DNA of 58,734 nt from Hymenobacter sp. UV11 (GTDB lineage Bacteria; Bacteroidota; Bacteroidia; Cytophagales; Hymenobacteraceae), in assembly GCF_004684095.1 (NCBI RefSeq), contig NZ_SRII01000019.1:1-58734 (forward strand), in the 5' to 3' direction. Shown here in pieces: positions 15,754-23,974 of the stretch. The notes below the pieces were generated by a model. That model was not told where the DNA came from. It made no database searches and saw only the letters and a program-made list of their open reading frames with translations. Each line of letters begins with the position of its first letter. Position 1 is the first letter of the stretch. The position numbers and the translations under genes are program-made.

Positions 15754-17814
15754 GTGGCCCGCATCCCCAAAGAAACCGTTGACCAGATTATCCACACCGC
15801 CGACATTCTGGAGGTGGTGGGCGACTACGTGCAGCTCAAGCGCCAGGGCCAGAACTACTGGGCCTGCTGCCCGTTTCACAACGAAAAATCGCCCTCCTTC
15901 TCGGTAAACCCAGCCAAGGGCCTGTATAAGTGCTTCGGCTGCGGCAAGGCGGGCGGCGTCATCCAGTTTGTGATGGACATCGAGGGTAGCAGCTACCCCG
16001 AAGCCCTGCGCGGCCTGGCTAAAAAGTACGGGGTGGCCGTGCCCGAAGAGGAAGAGCGCACCCCCGAAGAGCAGCTGGCCCAGAACGAGCGCGACTCGCA
16101 ATACATCGTATCCAACTGGGCCAAAGACCATTACCACAAGCTGCTTCAGAATACCGAGGAAGGCATGGGGGTAGGCTACGCGTACCTCAAGGAGCGCGGC
16201 CTGAACCTGACCACCATCCAGACCTTCGAGCTGGGCTACTCGCTCGACCAGTGGGACGACCTGCTTAAATCGGCCGAAAAAGCCGGTTACCAGCTCAAAT
16301 ACCTCGAAAAAACCGGCCTCGTCATTCAGCGTCAGGACGACCAGGGCCACGACACCGGCCGGCGCTACGACCGCTTCCGGGGCCGCGTCATGTTCCCGAT
16401 TCACAACGTGAGCGGCCGGGTGGTGGGCTTCGGGGCGCGCACGCTGAAGCGCGACGACAAGATGGCGAAGTACCTCAACTCGCCCGAGTCGGAGATTTAC
16501 CATAAGTCGGACGTGCTCTACGGGCTCTTTCAGGCCCGGCAACCCATTCGCAACCAGGAGCTGTGCTACCTCGTGGAGGGCTACCTCGACGTGCTGAGCC
16601 TGCACCAAGGTGGCATCAAAAACGTGGTAGCCTCGTCGGGCACCTCGCTCACTGAGGGCCAGATTCGCCTCATCAAGCGCTACACCGACAACGTGACGGT
16701 GCTCTACGACGGCGACGCGGCGGGCATAAAAGCGAGTTTGCGGGGCATTGATTTGCTGCTCGAAGGCGGCCTGAACGTGCGCGTGGTGCTCTTTCCCGAC
16801 GGCGAAGACCCCGACAGCTACATCCGCAAGGTGGGCGACCAGCGCTTTGCCGACTACATCGAGAGTCAGAGCCAGGACTTCATCGCCTTCAAAACCACGC
16901 TGGTAGCCCGCGACGCGGCCGCCGACCCGGTGAAGAAGGCCGAGGCCATCCGGGAGGTGCTGCAAAGCATTGCCAAGGTGCCTGACGGCCTCAAGCGCCA
17001 GGTGTTTTTGCAGCAAACGGCCAGCGTGTTCGGCTTTGAGGAGCAGGTGATTATCACTGAATACAACAAGCTCCTCAAAACCAGCACTCCCAGCAAGGCC
17101 CGGCCCGAGGAGGGGGGTAGGGCGGCCAGCCCACGCCCGGCGCCTACCCCCGCCGCTGCGCCCAGCGCGCCCCTCACGCCCGAGGAGGAAATTGAGATGG
17201 CCATGTACGGCTCCATCCACGGCTCGGAGGAGGAGAAAGCGTACCTGGCCGGCCCCGCCGCCGACCCTAGCGAGCTGGCCGCGCCCCTCGACGTGCTGCA
17301 GCAGTGCGAGCAGGCCGTGCTGCGCCTGCTGGTGCTATATGGCCCCCACGAGGTGCAGCCCGAAGTCACGGTGGCGCATTATCTACTGAGCCAGCTCGAT
17401 GGCACGCCGCTGCGCACGCCGCTCTTCGCGCAGCTGTGGGCCGAGTGCCGCGCGCAGTTTTTGCAGGGCCAGCTGCCCGATTTGCGTCTGCTGGCCCACC
17501 ACGAAGATGCGGCCATCCGGAACCTGCTGGCCGACTTTGCCACCGAGCGCTACGACCTCAGCCCCAACTGGCGCATCAAGGATATTCACGTGCCCACCGA
17601 GCTGAACCTCATTCAATTAGCTTGCGACAATGCCATTCTGCGCCTCAACAAGTGCCACGTGCAGCGCGAGCGCCAGCAGTGCCTGGCCCAGCTCAACGAC
17701 AGCCGCCTCGACGACAACGAGAAGCTAAATTCGCTGCTGCGCTACAACGAGCTCACCAAGCTCGACAACCAGCTGGCTCAGATGCTGGGCACCGTAGTGG
17801 CGCGCAACGCGTAA
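15754..17814 (+). CDS. dnaG: DNA primase
   Basis: Synthesises RNA primers for replication with the replicative helicase. It has 686 residues with a GTG start at 15754 (MARIPKETVDQI), because no ATG is available before the conserved N-terminus. The zinc finger is complete: CPFH (Cys39, His42) and CFGC (Cys60, Cys63). The catalytic core has the RYDRFRGRVMFPI motif near residue 205 and the TOPRIM EGYLDV motif near residue 275, followed by YDGDAAG. A Pro/Ala-rich linker (about 450-475) leads to a C-terminal helicase-interaction domain. Length is usual for Bacteroidota. It stands alone on the plus strand, not in the rpsU-dnaG-rpoD arrangement of other bacteria. Confidence 0.95.
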   Translation: MARIPKETVDQIIHTADILEVVGDYVQLKRQGQNYWACCPFHNEKSPSFSVNPAKGLYKCFGCGKAGGVIQFVMDIEGSSYPEALRGLAKKYGVAVPEEEERTPEEQLAQNERDSQYIVSNWAKDHYHKLLQNTEEGMGVGYAYLKERGLNLTTIQTFELGYSLDQWDDLLKSAEKAGYQLKYLEKTGLVIQRQDDQGHDTGRRYDRFRGRVMFPIHNVSGRVVGFGARTLKRDDKMAKYLNSPESEIYHKSDVLYGLFQARQPIRNQELCYLVEGYLDVLSLHQGGIKNVVASSGTSLTEGQIRLIKRYTDNVTVLYDGDAAGIKASLRGIDLLLEGGLNVRVVLFPDGEDPDSYIRKVGDQRFADYIESQSQDFIAFKTTLVARDAAADPVKKAEAIREVLQSIAKVPDGLKRQVFLQQTASVFGFEEQVIITEYNKLLKTSTPSKARPEEGGRAASPRPAPTPAAAPSAPLTPEEEIEMAMYGSIHGSEEEKAYLAGPAADPSELAAPLDVLQQCEQAVLRLLVLYGPHEVQPEVTVAHYLLSQLDGTPLRTPLFAQLWAECRAQFLQGQLPDLRLLAHHEDAAIRNLLADFATERYDLSPNWRIKDIHVPTELNLIQLACDNAILRLNKCHVQRERQQCLAQLNDSRLDDNEKLNSLLRYNELTKLDNQLAQMLGTVVARNA

Positions 17815-17827
17815 ATACCTAATTGAG

Positions 17828-17935
17828 AAAGAACGTCATGCTGAACGCAGTGAAGCATCTCGCCCACGCTGGTTGGGTTACTAATTTCAACGTCAGCACG
17901 CGAGATGCTTCACTGCGTTCAGCATGACGTTCTTT
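17828..17935. repeat. AACGTCATGCTGAAC inverted repeat
   Basis: Perfect 36-bp arms (17828-17863 and 17900-17935), AAAGAACGTCATGCTG and the complement, with a 36-base loop. It belongs to the family at 7848-7948 and 22526-22620. Here it separates two genes in the same direction, dnaG and the potassium channel. It could terminate dnaG, though the trailing T-run is only TTCTTT. Confidence 0.85.
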
Positions 17936-17966
17936 GGTGATGCTTGGCACCTGACTTGCTTTTTAC

Positions 17967-18986
17967 ATGCTTAAACAACTCAACCTTTCCCGCCTGTGGC
18001 TGGCGCTGGGCCTGCTGGCTTTCAGCTTTTCGGTGGGGGTAGGGGGCTTCATGCTGCTGGAGAATTACTCCTTCGTCGATGCCTTCTACATGACGGTGAT
18101 AACCGCCTCCACGGTGGGCTTTGGCGAGGTGCACCCGTTGTCGAGCGTGGGGCGCATCTTTGTCGCCTTCTACATTTTGTTTAATCTGTTGGTGGTGGCC
18201 TACCTCGTGTCGGTACTCACCACGTATATTTTTGACGGCGAATTGCGCCACCTTTTCCGCATGATTCGCGCCGACCAGGAAATTAAGAGCTTCCGCAACC
18301 ACGTCATTGTCTGCGGTTTTGGGCGCAACGGCTACAAGGCCTTCGATGAGCTGCGCCACAGCGGCACCCGCGCCGTGGTGGTGGAGCAAAACGAGGCCAT
18401 GCTGCGCGCCGTGAACGAGTCGGGCGGCCCCCAGATACCAGCCGTGTACGGCGACGCTACTACCGAGGTGGCGCTGCGCCAGGCCGGCATCGAGCACGCC
18501 CGCGCCCTCATCACGACCCTGCCCAAGGATGCCGACAACGTATTTGTGGCCCTCACCGCCCGCGAGCTGAACCCGCACCTCACCATCATTGCCCGCGCCA
18601 GCGCCCGCAGCAGCGTGAGCAAGCTCATTTCGGCCGGCGCCAACTCGGTGGTGATGCCCGACGAAATCGGCGGCTCGCACATGGCTAACCTCGTCATTCG
18701 CCCCGAAGTCATCCGGTTTCTGGACATGATTTCGGGCCTTGGCCCTAACAAGCTGCGCCTCGAAGAGCTGTCCTTCGGCGAGATGCGCCCCAGCATGCGC
18801 GGCCAAAGCATTCGGGAGCTCGACGTACGCTCGCGCACTGGCGCCACGGTCATTGCCCTGCGCCGCGGCCAGGGCGGCGAGCTGGAAGTAAGCCCCGCCG
18901 CCGACTACCGCCCCTCGGCCGGCGACGTGCTGCTGGTGCTCGGCAACGAGGAGCAGATTCAGGCCGTGCACACGCAGTATAAGTAA
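17967..18986 (+). CDS. Two-TM potassium channel with RCK (TrkA-N/TrkA-C) domains
   Basis: Inner-membrane potassium channel gated by cytoplasmic RCK domains, 339 residues. Segments: TM1 about 10-30, pore helix, selectivity filter TVGFGE at residues 49-54, and TM2 about 64-86. Then a Rossmann RCK-N domain has the VCGFGRNGYKAFDEL nucleotide/ligand site (about 113-127), and an RCK-C domain lies at about 255-338. The filter has Phe in place of the usual Tyr in TVGYG, a variant known in some bacterial channels. It resembles MthK-like and YugO-like channels. The ATG is 31 bases after the inverted repeat. It is a single gene. Confidence 0.9.
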   Translation: MLKQLNLSRLWLALGLLAFSFSVGVGGFMLLENYSFVDAFYMTVITASTVGFGEVHPLSSVGRIFVAFYILFNLLVVAYLVSVLTTYIFDGELRHLFRMIRADQEIKSFRNHVIVCGFGRNGYKAFDELRHSGTRAVVVEQNEAMLRAVNESGGPQIPAVYGDATTEVALRQAGIEHARALITTLPKDADNVFVALTARELNPHLTIIARASARSSVSKLISAGANSVVMPDEIGGSHMANLVIRPEVIRFLDMISGLGPNKLRLEELSFGEMRPSMRGQSIRELDVRSRTGATVIALRRGQGGELEVSPAADYRPSAGDVLLVLGNEEQIQAVHTQYK

Positions 18987-18987
18987 T

Positions 18988-19088
18988 TAACAGTGAATAA
19001 TGAACAGTGACTAATGAGCAGTAGGAAGGGGGTAGGGAGCTAGCCTATTGCTCACTGCTCCCTTCCTACTGCTCCTTGCTCATTACTT
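18988..19088. repeat. CAGTGAATAATGAACAGTG / AATGAGCAGTAGGAAGG inverted repeat
   Basis: Left part holds short direct units (AGTGAATAATGA, AGTGACTAATGA) ending TAATGAGCAGTAGGAAGG. The right part is the complement CCTTCCTACTGCTCCTTGCTCATTA. The arms are about 20-25 bp with small mismatches. It sits between the potassium channel stop and the GT4 start, and a GGGGGTAGGG octamer lies in the loop. Confidence 0.65.
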
Positions 19089-19091
19089 CCC

Positions 19092-20309
19092 ATGCATATT
19101 TTACAAGTAAGCCTGCGCGTGCCGTTTCCGTTGCACGACGGCGGCGCGATTGGGATTTACAACATCACGGCGGGGCTGCTGCGGGCGGGGCACCGCGTCA
19201 CGATGCTGGCCATCAACACGCCCAAGCACCACCAGCCGGCCGACGTGCTCGACCACCTGGGCCCCAATTTTCGGCTCGTGACGGTGGACGTGGACACCAC
19301 CGCCAAGCCGCTGAAAGCCCTGCAAAACCTGCTGTTTTCGCGCCAGCCCTACAACATCGAGCGGTTTATCAACCCGAAGGTGAGCAGCGTACTCGCGCCG
19401 TTAATTCAGGCCGAAAAGCCGGATGTCATTCAGTTCGAAGGCACCTACATGGCCTGGTACAACGATTGGCTGAATGCGCAAAAACTCGTGCCAGCGGGCA
19501 CTGTAAGCGTGTTGCGGGCACACAATATCGAGTACGTCATCTGGGAGCGGCTGGCGCTGGGCGAAAAAAATCCACTGCGACGCTGGTACCTGAGCCACCT
19601 GGCTACCCGGCTGCGCCGCTTCGAGCAAACTTACCTGGGCGGATTTGACGGGGTAGCGGCCATTACTAAAGAAGACATCGGGCGCCTCAAAGAGCTAGGC
19701 TGCCCCGAGCCCATCGCCCTGGTGCCCGCCGCCGTCGAAATGGCCAGCTTCCAGCCCGACCCGGCCGTGCAGCCCCAGCCGCGCAGCGTGTTCATGATTG
19801 GCTCCCTGAACTGGCTGCCCAACCTGGAAGGCCTCGAATGGCTGCTGCGCGAGGTCTGGCCCGCCCTGCACGCCGAGCTGCCCGCGCTGGAGCTGCACGT
19901 GGCCGGCCTGCGCCCGCCCGCCCACCTGCTGGTGCCGCGCACCGACAACGTATTCATCCACGGCTTCGTGGAGTCGGCGGCGGCCTTCATGCGCCAATAC
20001 GACCTCATGCTGGTGCCCCTGCTGAGCGGCGGCGGCATGCGCGTCAAAATCATTGAGGGTATGGCCCTGGGCAAGTGCATTCTGAGCACCGGCATCGGCG
20101 CCGAAGGTATCGAAGTGCTTGATGGGCAAGATATTGTGGTGCGCGACGAAGTGGCCGCCTGGCAGGCGGCCCTGCGCGACTACTACCACGGCCGCCTGCC
20201 GGTGGCCGCCATCGGAGCCGCCGCCGCTACTACCGCCGCCAACGTCTATGCCAACGCCCGCGTCACCGAGCGCTTCGAGGCGCTGTACGCGCAGCTCGGG
20301 GCGCAGTAG
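19092..20309 (+). CDS. Glycosyltransferase family 4
   Basis: Retaining GT-B glycosyltransferase, probably for a surface polysaccharide. It has 405 residues with an ATG at 19092 (MHILQVSLRVPFPLHDGGAIG). The N-terminal acceptor domain has the GG-x-x motif (HDGGAIGIYNIT). The C-terminal nucleotide-sugar domain has VFMIGSLNWLPNLEGLEWLL and the LVPLLSGGGMRVKIIEGMALGK motif with the E-x-x-x-x-x-x-E-type glutamates (about residue 325). The last two residues and the stop (gcgcag tag) come from an inverted repeat shared with the convergent fkbM gene. It sits beside a methyltransferase and another GT4, so a glycan locus is likely. Sugar specificity is unknown. Confidence 0.88.
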   Translation: MHILQVSLRVPFPLHDGGAIGIYNITAGLLRAGHRVTMLAINTPKHHQPADVLDHLGPNFRLVTVDVDTTAKPLKALQNLLFSRQPYNIERFINPKVSSVLAPLIQAEKPDVIQFEGTYMAWYNDWLNAQKLVPAGTVSVLRAHNIEYVIWERLALGEKNPLRRWYLSHLATRLRRFEQTYLGGFDGVAAITKEDIGRLKELGCPEPIALVPAAVEMASFQPDPAVQPQPRSVFMIGSLNWLPNLEGLEWLLREVWPALHAELPALELHVAGLRPPAHLLVPRTDNVFIHGFVESAAAFMRQYDLMLVPLLSGGGMRVKIIEGMALGKCILSTGIGAEGIEVLDGQDIVVRDEVAAWQAALRDYYHGRLPVAAIGAAAATTAANVYANARVTERFEALYAQLGAQ

Positions 20310-20420
20310 CGCGAACTTGCCAGTTCGTGCGCGAGCGCCAGCGAGCAGGGTCGTTCGCACCGCGCAGTTCCGCCTGCTCGCTGACGCTCACGCACGAACT
20401 GGCAAGTTCGCGCTACTGCG
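20301..20420. repeat. GTAGCGCGAACTT inverted repeat supplying both convergent stops
   Basis: Arms of about 49 bp (20301-20349 and 20372-20420), almost perfect inverted copies. The outer ends gcgcagTAGcgcg contain the TAG stop of the GT4 gene (20307-20309) and, inverted, the TAG stop of fkbM (20413-20415). Both proteins therefore end in Ala-Gln. Same family as 27144-27215 and 51368-51444. Confidence 0.88.
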
Positions 20421-21144
20421 CGGGGTAGGCGATGAAATAATAATTCAGCTTCTGCTCAAACTGTTGCACCAGCTCGGCGCGGCTGAGTTGCGGCTGGCCC
20501 GCCAGCCAGCGCGCCATCGTGGAGATGCGTAGGCCGATGGCCGGGCCGCACAGCAGGTCGTACACCTGCTCGGGCCGCGTGCCGTAGTGGTCCGAACCGC
20601 CAATGCCGTGCTCGAAAATGATGACCGGCCGGTTGGCCGCCAGCAGCGCCTGAGCGCCTTGCAGCACTTGCAGCTCGCCGCCTTCCACGTCAATTTTTAT
20701 CAGGTCGATGCGCGTGCCGGGGGGTAGCACGTCGTCGAGCCGCGCCCGCTGCACCGTAATGAGCGTATCCTGCTCGTTGGGCCGGTCGTAGCTGCGCTTC
20801 ACGAAGCCGCTGTAGGCCGGGTTGCTCACCACGTAGTTAAACGACACTTCGCCCGGCGTCGCGCCCAGCCCCATTTGGTAGAAGTGGCAGTTGGGCCGGT
20901 GGGCAAATTTGACGGTCAACTGCTGGTAAAGAACCGGAATGGGCTCGAATCCAACGTGCTGGCCCTGCGGCGCGTAGCGTAGCATCTGCTCCAGCACCTC
21001 GCCCTTGTGGCAGCCCACATCCACGCAGTTGGACTGCGGCCCCAGCACCCGCCGCAGCACTTGCTGCGTCTGGTGGTCGTAGCGCTGGTTCTGGGTGAAA
21101 GCGAAGGGCAGGCTTTTGACTATTTTTTTAAGAAACTCTTTCAT
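20413..21144 (-). CDS. FkbM-family SAM-dependent methyltransferase
   Basis: Predicted O-methyltransferase acting on a glycan or small molecule. It has 243 residues from the ATG at 21144 (MKEFLKKIVKSLPFAF). An in-frame start at 21228 would begin inside the upstream repeat. The SAM motif is CVDVGCHKGEVLEQML (about 50-65). The characteristic FkbM segment IDLIKIDVEGGELQVLQGA lies at about residue 150-168, followed by RPVIIFEHG. It lies between two GT4 genes in opposite orientation to both, and shares its terminator-like repeat with the one downstream. A promoter box is seen at 21178-21185. The substrate is not known. Confidence 0.85.
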   Translation of the reverse strand: MKEFLKKIVKSLPFAFTQNQRYDHQTQQVLRRVLGPQSNCVDVGCHKGEVLEQMLRYAPQGQHVGFEPIPVLYQQLTVKFAHRPNCHFYQMGLGATPGEVSFNYVVSNPAYSGFVKRSYDRPNEQDTLITVQRARLDDVLPPGTRIDLIKIDVEGGELQVLQGAQALLAANRPVIIFEHGIGGSDHYGTRPEQVYDLLCGPAIGLRISTMARWLAGQPQLSRAELVQQFEQKLNYYFIAYPAQ

Positions 21145-21177
21145 CACGAACGCCTCAAAAAGGCAGGCAGCCGGCGC

Positions 21178-21185
21178 CAAAGGTA
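21178..21185 (-). promoter_or_regulatory. TACCTTTG box upstream of fkbM gene
   Basis: Minus-strand TACCTTTG, 33 bases upstream of the ATG at 21144. It forms one outer end of the inverted repeat at 21178-21313, and the other end carries the same box facing the opposite way. Confidence 0.5.
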
Positions 21186-21305
21186 AAGCAGAGTAGTGTA
21201 GGGTAAGCTTTAGCTTGCCAGGCAGCAAATGTGCGGTAAGCTTTAGGTTTTCGGGGGCAAGCTGGGGAAGTCCTATAACGGCAAGCTGAAGCTTACCCTA
21301 TACTT

Positions 21306-21313
21306 TACCTTTG
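21306..21313 (+). promoter_or_regulatory. TACCTTTG box upstream of the second GT4 gene
   Basis: TACCTTTGC ends 7 bases before the ATG at 21321, so transcription from it would give an almost leaderless mRNA. Confidence 0.5.
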
Positions 21314-21320
21314 CGGGCGA

Positions 21321-22508
21321 ATGAAGTTGTTGGTGCTACTGTCCCGCTTTCCCTACCCCCTCGACAAAGGCGACAAGCTGCGGGCCTACCACCAGCTGCG
21401 CTACCTGGCCGGGCGGGGCCACGACGTGTGCCTGCTGGCCCTTAGCGACGAGCCCGTGAGCGCGGCCGGGCTGGCGGCCGTGCGCCCGCTGTGCCGCGGT
21501 GGCCTGCACCTGCACCGCCTGGGCCGGCTGGGGCGGGGTAGGGGCCTGGTGCGGGCGCTGGCCACGGCCGGCCGGCCCCTGCAAGTGGGCTATTTCTATG
21601 AAGCCGCCGCCCAGCGCCTGGTCGATAAGCTGTTGGCCGACTTTCGGCCCGACCACGTGTACTGCCAGCTCATTCGCATGGCCGAGTACCTGCGCACCCA
21701 CGCCGGCCGCGTGCCGATGACGCTCGACTACATGGACGTGTTCTCGGCCGGCGTGGCGCGGCGGGTGGCCACCGCGCCCGCCTGGCAGCGCCCCGTGCTG
21801 GCCCTGGAGGCCCGCCGCCTGGCCGCCTACGAGGCGGCGGCCTGGGGCTGGTTTGGGCACCACACCATCATCAGCGACCAGGACCGCCAGCTCATCGCGC
21901 ACCCGCAAAACGAGGCCATTACCATTGTCTCCAACGGTATCGACTTCACCCACTTTCAGCCCCAGCTCAACGCCCCCAAACCCCACGACCTGCTCTTTTG
22001 CGGCAACATGGGCTACCACCCCAACGTGGACGCCGCCTGCTGGCTGGCCGAAGAAATTCTGCCCCTCGTGCAGCGCCGCCACCCCAGCGCCAGCCTGCTG
22101 GTGGCCGGCACCACGCCCACGCCCCGCGTGCTAGCGCTGGCCCGCCGGCCGGGGGTAGGGGTCAGCGGCTGGCTGCCCGACATCCGCACTGCCTACGCCG
22201 GGGCGCGGGTGTTTGTGGCGCCCATGCGTGTGGGTACTGGTCTGCAAAACAAGTTATTGGAGGCCATGGCCATGCAGCTGCCCTGCGTTACTACCCCCCT
22301 CGCCCACAATGCCCTGGGCGGCACGCCCGGCCAGCACCTGCTGGTAGCCGACAGTGCCCCGGCCCTGGCCGATGCGCTGGCCGACCTGCTGGCCGACCCC
22401 GCCGGGGCCGCCCGCCTCGCCGCCGCCGGCCGCACCTTTGTGGCCGAAACCTACGATTGGGCCGCCGTCACGGCGCAGTTGGAGAACTTGTTTCTGAATA
22501 ATTGTTAG
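21321..22508 (+). CDS. Glycosyltransferase family 4, sugar transferase of TIGR03087 type
   Basis: GT-B glycosyltransferase of 395 residues, starting MKLLVLLSRFPYPLDKGDKL. The opening (LSRFPYPLDKGDKLRAYHQ) is characteristic of the PEP-CTERM/EpsH-associated sugar transferase group. Substrate-domain motifs: FCGNMGYHPNVDAACWLAEEILP (about 225), GVSGWLPDIRTAYAGARVFVAPM, and TGLQNKLLEAMAMQLPCV with the glutamate E-x-x-E-like site. It is probably part of exopolysaccharide or glycan assembly with the other GT4 and the FkbM gene. It is very GC rich and contains two GGGGTAGG octamers. A repeat at 22526 follows the stop. Confidence 0.88.
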   Translation: MKLLVLLSRFPYPLDKGDKLRAYHQLRYLAGRGHDVCLLALSDEPVSAAGLAAVRPLCRGGLHLHRLGRLGRGRGLVRALATAGRPLQVGYFYEAAAQRLVDKLLADFRPDHVYCQLIRMAEYLRTHAGRVPMTLDYMDVFSAGVARRVATAPAWQRPVLALEARRLAAYEAAAWGWFGHHTIISDQDRQLIAHPQNEAITIVSNGIDFTHFQPQLNAPKPHDLLFCGNMGYHPNVDAACWLAEEILPLVQRRHPSASLLVAGTTPTPRVLALARRPGVGVSGWLPDIRTAYAGARVFVAPMRVGTGLQNKLLEAMAMQLPCVTTPLAHNALGGTPGQHLLVADSAPALADALADLLADPAGAARLAAAGRTFVAETYDWAAVTAQLENLFLNNC

Positions 22509-22525
22509 TGTAGATAACCTAATTA

Positions 22526-22620
22526 AAAGAACGTCATGCTGAGCCTGCCGAAGCATCTCGCTCGCATCGTTGCATTACTACCCCCGGCGAGATGTTTCGG
22601 CAAGCTCAGCATGACGTTCG
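22526..22620. repeat. AACGTCATGCTGAGC inverted repeat, third copy
   Basis: Arms 22526-22560 and 22588-22619 pair over about 32-35 bp with one mismatch (aagcatctcg against cgagatgtttcg). It lies between a GT4 gene and ribBA, both on the plus strand. Confidence 0.82.
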
Positions 22621-22645
22621 AGGTAGATTTTCTTAACAGAATACC

Positions 22646-23869
22646 ATGCTTGACTCCATAGAATCCGCCATCGAAGCTATTCGCGCCGGCAAAGTCATCA
22701 TCGTCGTTGACGATGAGGACCGCGAAAACGAAGGCGACTTTATTTGTGCCGCCCGCTCGGCCACGCCCGAGGTTATCAACTTTATGGCCACCCACGGGCG
22801 CGGGCTGGTGTGCGCGCCCATCACGGCCGAGCGCTGCGAGGAACTGGGCCTCGACCTGATGGTGGGCCGCAACACGGCCCTGCACGCTACCCCCTTCACG
22901 GTGAGCGTTGACCTGCTCACCAACGGCGTGACCACCGGCATCTCGGCCTCCGACCGCTCCAAGACCATCCTGGCCCTCGTCGACCCGGCCACAAAACCCG
23001 ATGACCTGGGCAAGCCGGGCCACATTTTCCCGCTGAAAGCCCGCAAGGAAGGCGTGCTGCGCCGCGCCGGCCACACCGAGGCGGCCGTGGACCTGGCCCG
23101 CCTGGCGGGCTTTGAGCCGGCCGGCGTGCTGGTTGAGATTCTCAAAGAAGACGGCGAGATGGCCCGCCTGCCCGACCTGCGCAAAGTGGCCGAGCAGTGG
23201 GGCCTGAAGCTGATTTCGGTGCAGGACCTCATCAAGTACCGCCTGGCGCAGGAGAGCCTCATTCAGCGCGAAATCACGGTGAAGATGCCCACCACCCACG
23301 GCGACTTTGACCTCTACGCCTACACCCAGCGCTCGAACGGCGCCCAGCACCTGGCCCTGGTGAAGGGCGATGTCTCGGGCCCCGAGCCGGTGCTGATACG
23401 CGTGCACTCGTCGTGCGTGACCGGCGATATCTTCGGCTCGTGCCGCTGCGACTGCGGCCCCCAGCTGCACCAGGCCATGGAGCAGATTGACCGCGAGGGC
23501 CGCGGCGTTATCGTCTACATGAACCAGGAGGGTAGGGGCATTGGCCTGCTTAATAAGCTGAAAGCCTATAAGTTGCAGGAAGCCGGCCGCGACACCGTGC
23601 AGGCCAACGAGGACCTGGGCTTTAAAGGCGATGAGCGCGACTACGGCGTGGGCGCGGCCATCATCCGCGACTTGGGCATCCGGCAGATGCGCCTGCTCAC
23701 CAACAACCCCAAGAAGCGCACCGGCCTGCTCGGCTACGGCCTGGAAGTGGTCGAAACTGTGCCCATCGAAATTGCGCCCAACCAGCACAACCAGTCGTAC
23801 TTAACTACCAAGCGCGACAAGCTGGGCCACGACATTTTGCAAGCCATGAAGCCCGATGTGGCGGCGTAA
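22646..23869 (+). CDS. ribBA: Bifunctional DHBP synthase / GTP cyclohydrolase II
   Basis: Supplies both precursors of riboflavin: 3,4-dihydroxy-2-butanone 4-phosphate from ribulose 5-phosphate (N-terminal RibB, about 1-203), and the pyrimidine from GTP (C-terminal RibA, about 208-400). It has 407 residues, normal for the fusion. RibB carries DDEDRENEGDF and the THGRGLVCAPI segment. RibA has the zinc cysteines in SCVTGDIFGSCRCDCG, and NQEGRGIGLLNK. The ATG at 22646 begins MLDSIESAIEAIRAGK. There is no FMN riboswitch in the 137 bases upstream; that space is filled by an inverted repeat. The riboflavin link to the nearby BLUF protein is probably coincidental. Confidence 0.95.
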   Translation: MLDSIESAIEAIRAGKVIIVVDDEDRENEGDFICAARSATPEVINFMATHGRGLVCAPITAERCEELGLDLMVGRNTALHATPFTVSVDLLTNGVTTGISASDRSKTILALVDPATKPDDLGKPGHIFPLKARKEGVLRRAGHTEAAVDLARLAGFEPAGVLVEILKEDGEMARLPDLRKVAEQWGLKLISVQDLIKYRLAQESLIQREITVKMPTTHGDFDLYAYTQRSNGAQHLALVKGDVSGPEPVLIRVHSSCVTGDIFGSCRCDCGPQLHQAMEQIDREGRGVIVYMNQEGRGIGLLNKLKAYKLQEAGRDTVQANEDLGFKGDERDYGVGAAIIRDLGIRQMRLLTNNPKKRTGLLGYGLEVVETVPIEIAPNQHNQSYLTTKRDKLGHDILQAMKPDVAA

Positions 23870-23890
23870 ACTAGCCGTCTGTATTATCCC

Positions 23891-23921
23891 AAAAAGGCTA
23901 TCCTGACCGGGTAGCCTTTTT
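23891..23921 (+). terminator. Terminator of ribBA
   Basis: AAAAAGGCTA, an 11-base loop, TAGCCTTTTT, followed by more T (TTCTTTT). It begins 21 bases after the ribBA stop. Confidence 0.85.
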
Positions 23922-23974
23922 CTTTTAGTGATAATACGTGGCGAGCGGGCCCGGTGCGTAGCTTCCTTTGCTTC

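Larger units (their letters stand above)
21178..21313. repeat. GGTAAGCTTTAGCTTGCC inverted repeat with divergent promoter boxes
   Basis: Left arm 21178-21219 and right arm 21280-21313 pair over about 34 bp with a few changes and one length difference. Each arm runs from CAAAGGTAAAG through GGGTAAGCTT to AGCTTGCC. Extra partial units (GGTAAGCTTTAGG, GGCAAGCTGGGG) lie in the centre. The outer ends are TACCTTTG promoter boxes reading outward to fkbM and to the GT4 gene at 21321. Confidence 0.75.

Noticed and set aside
22509..22645. FMN riboswitch upstream of ribBA
   Set aside because: The gap is occupied by an AACGTCATGCTGAGC inverted repeat and has no riboswitch-like conserved core.
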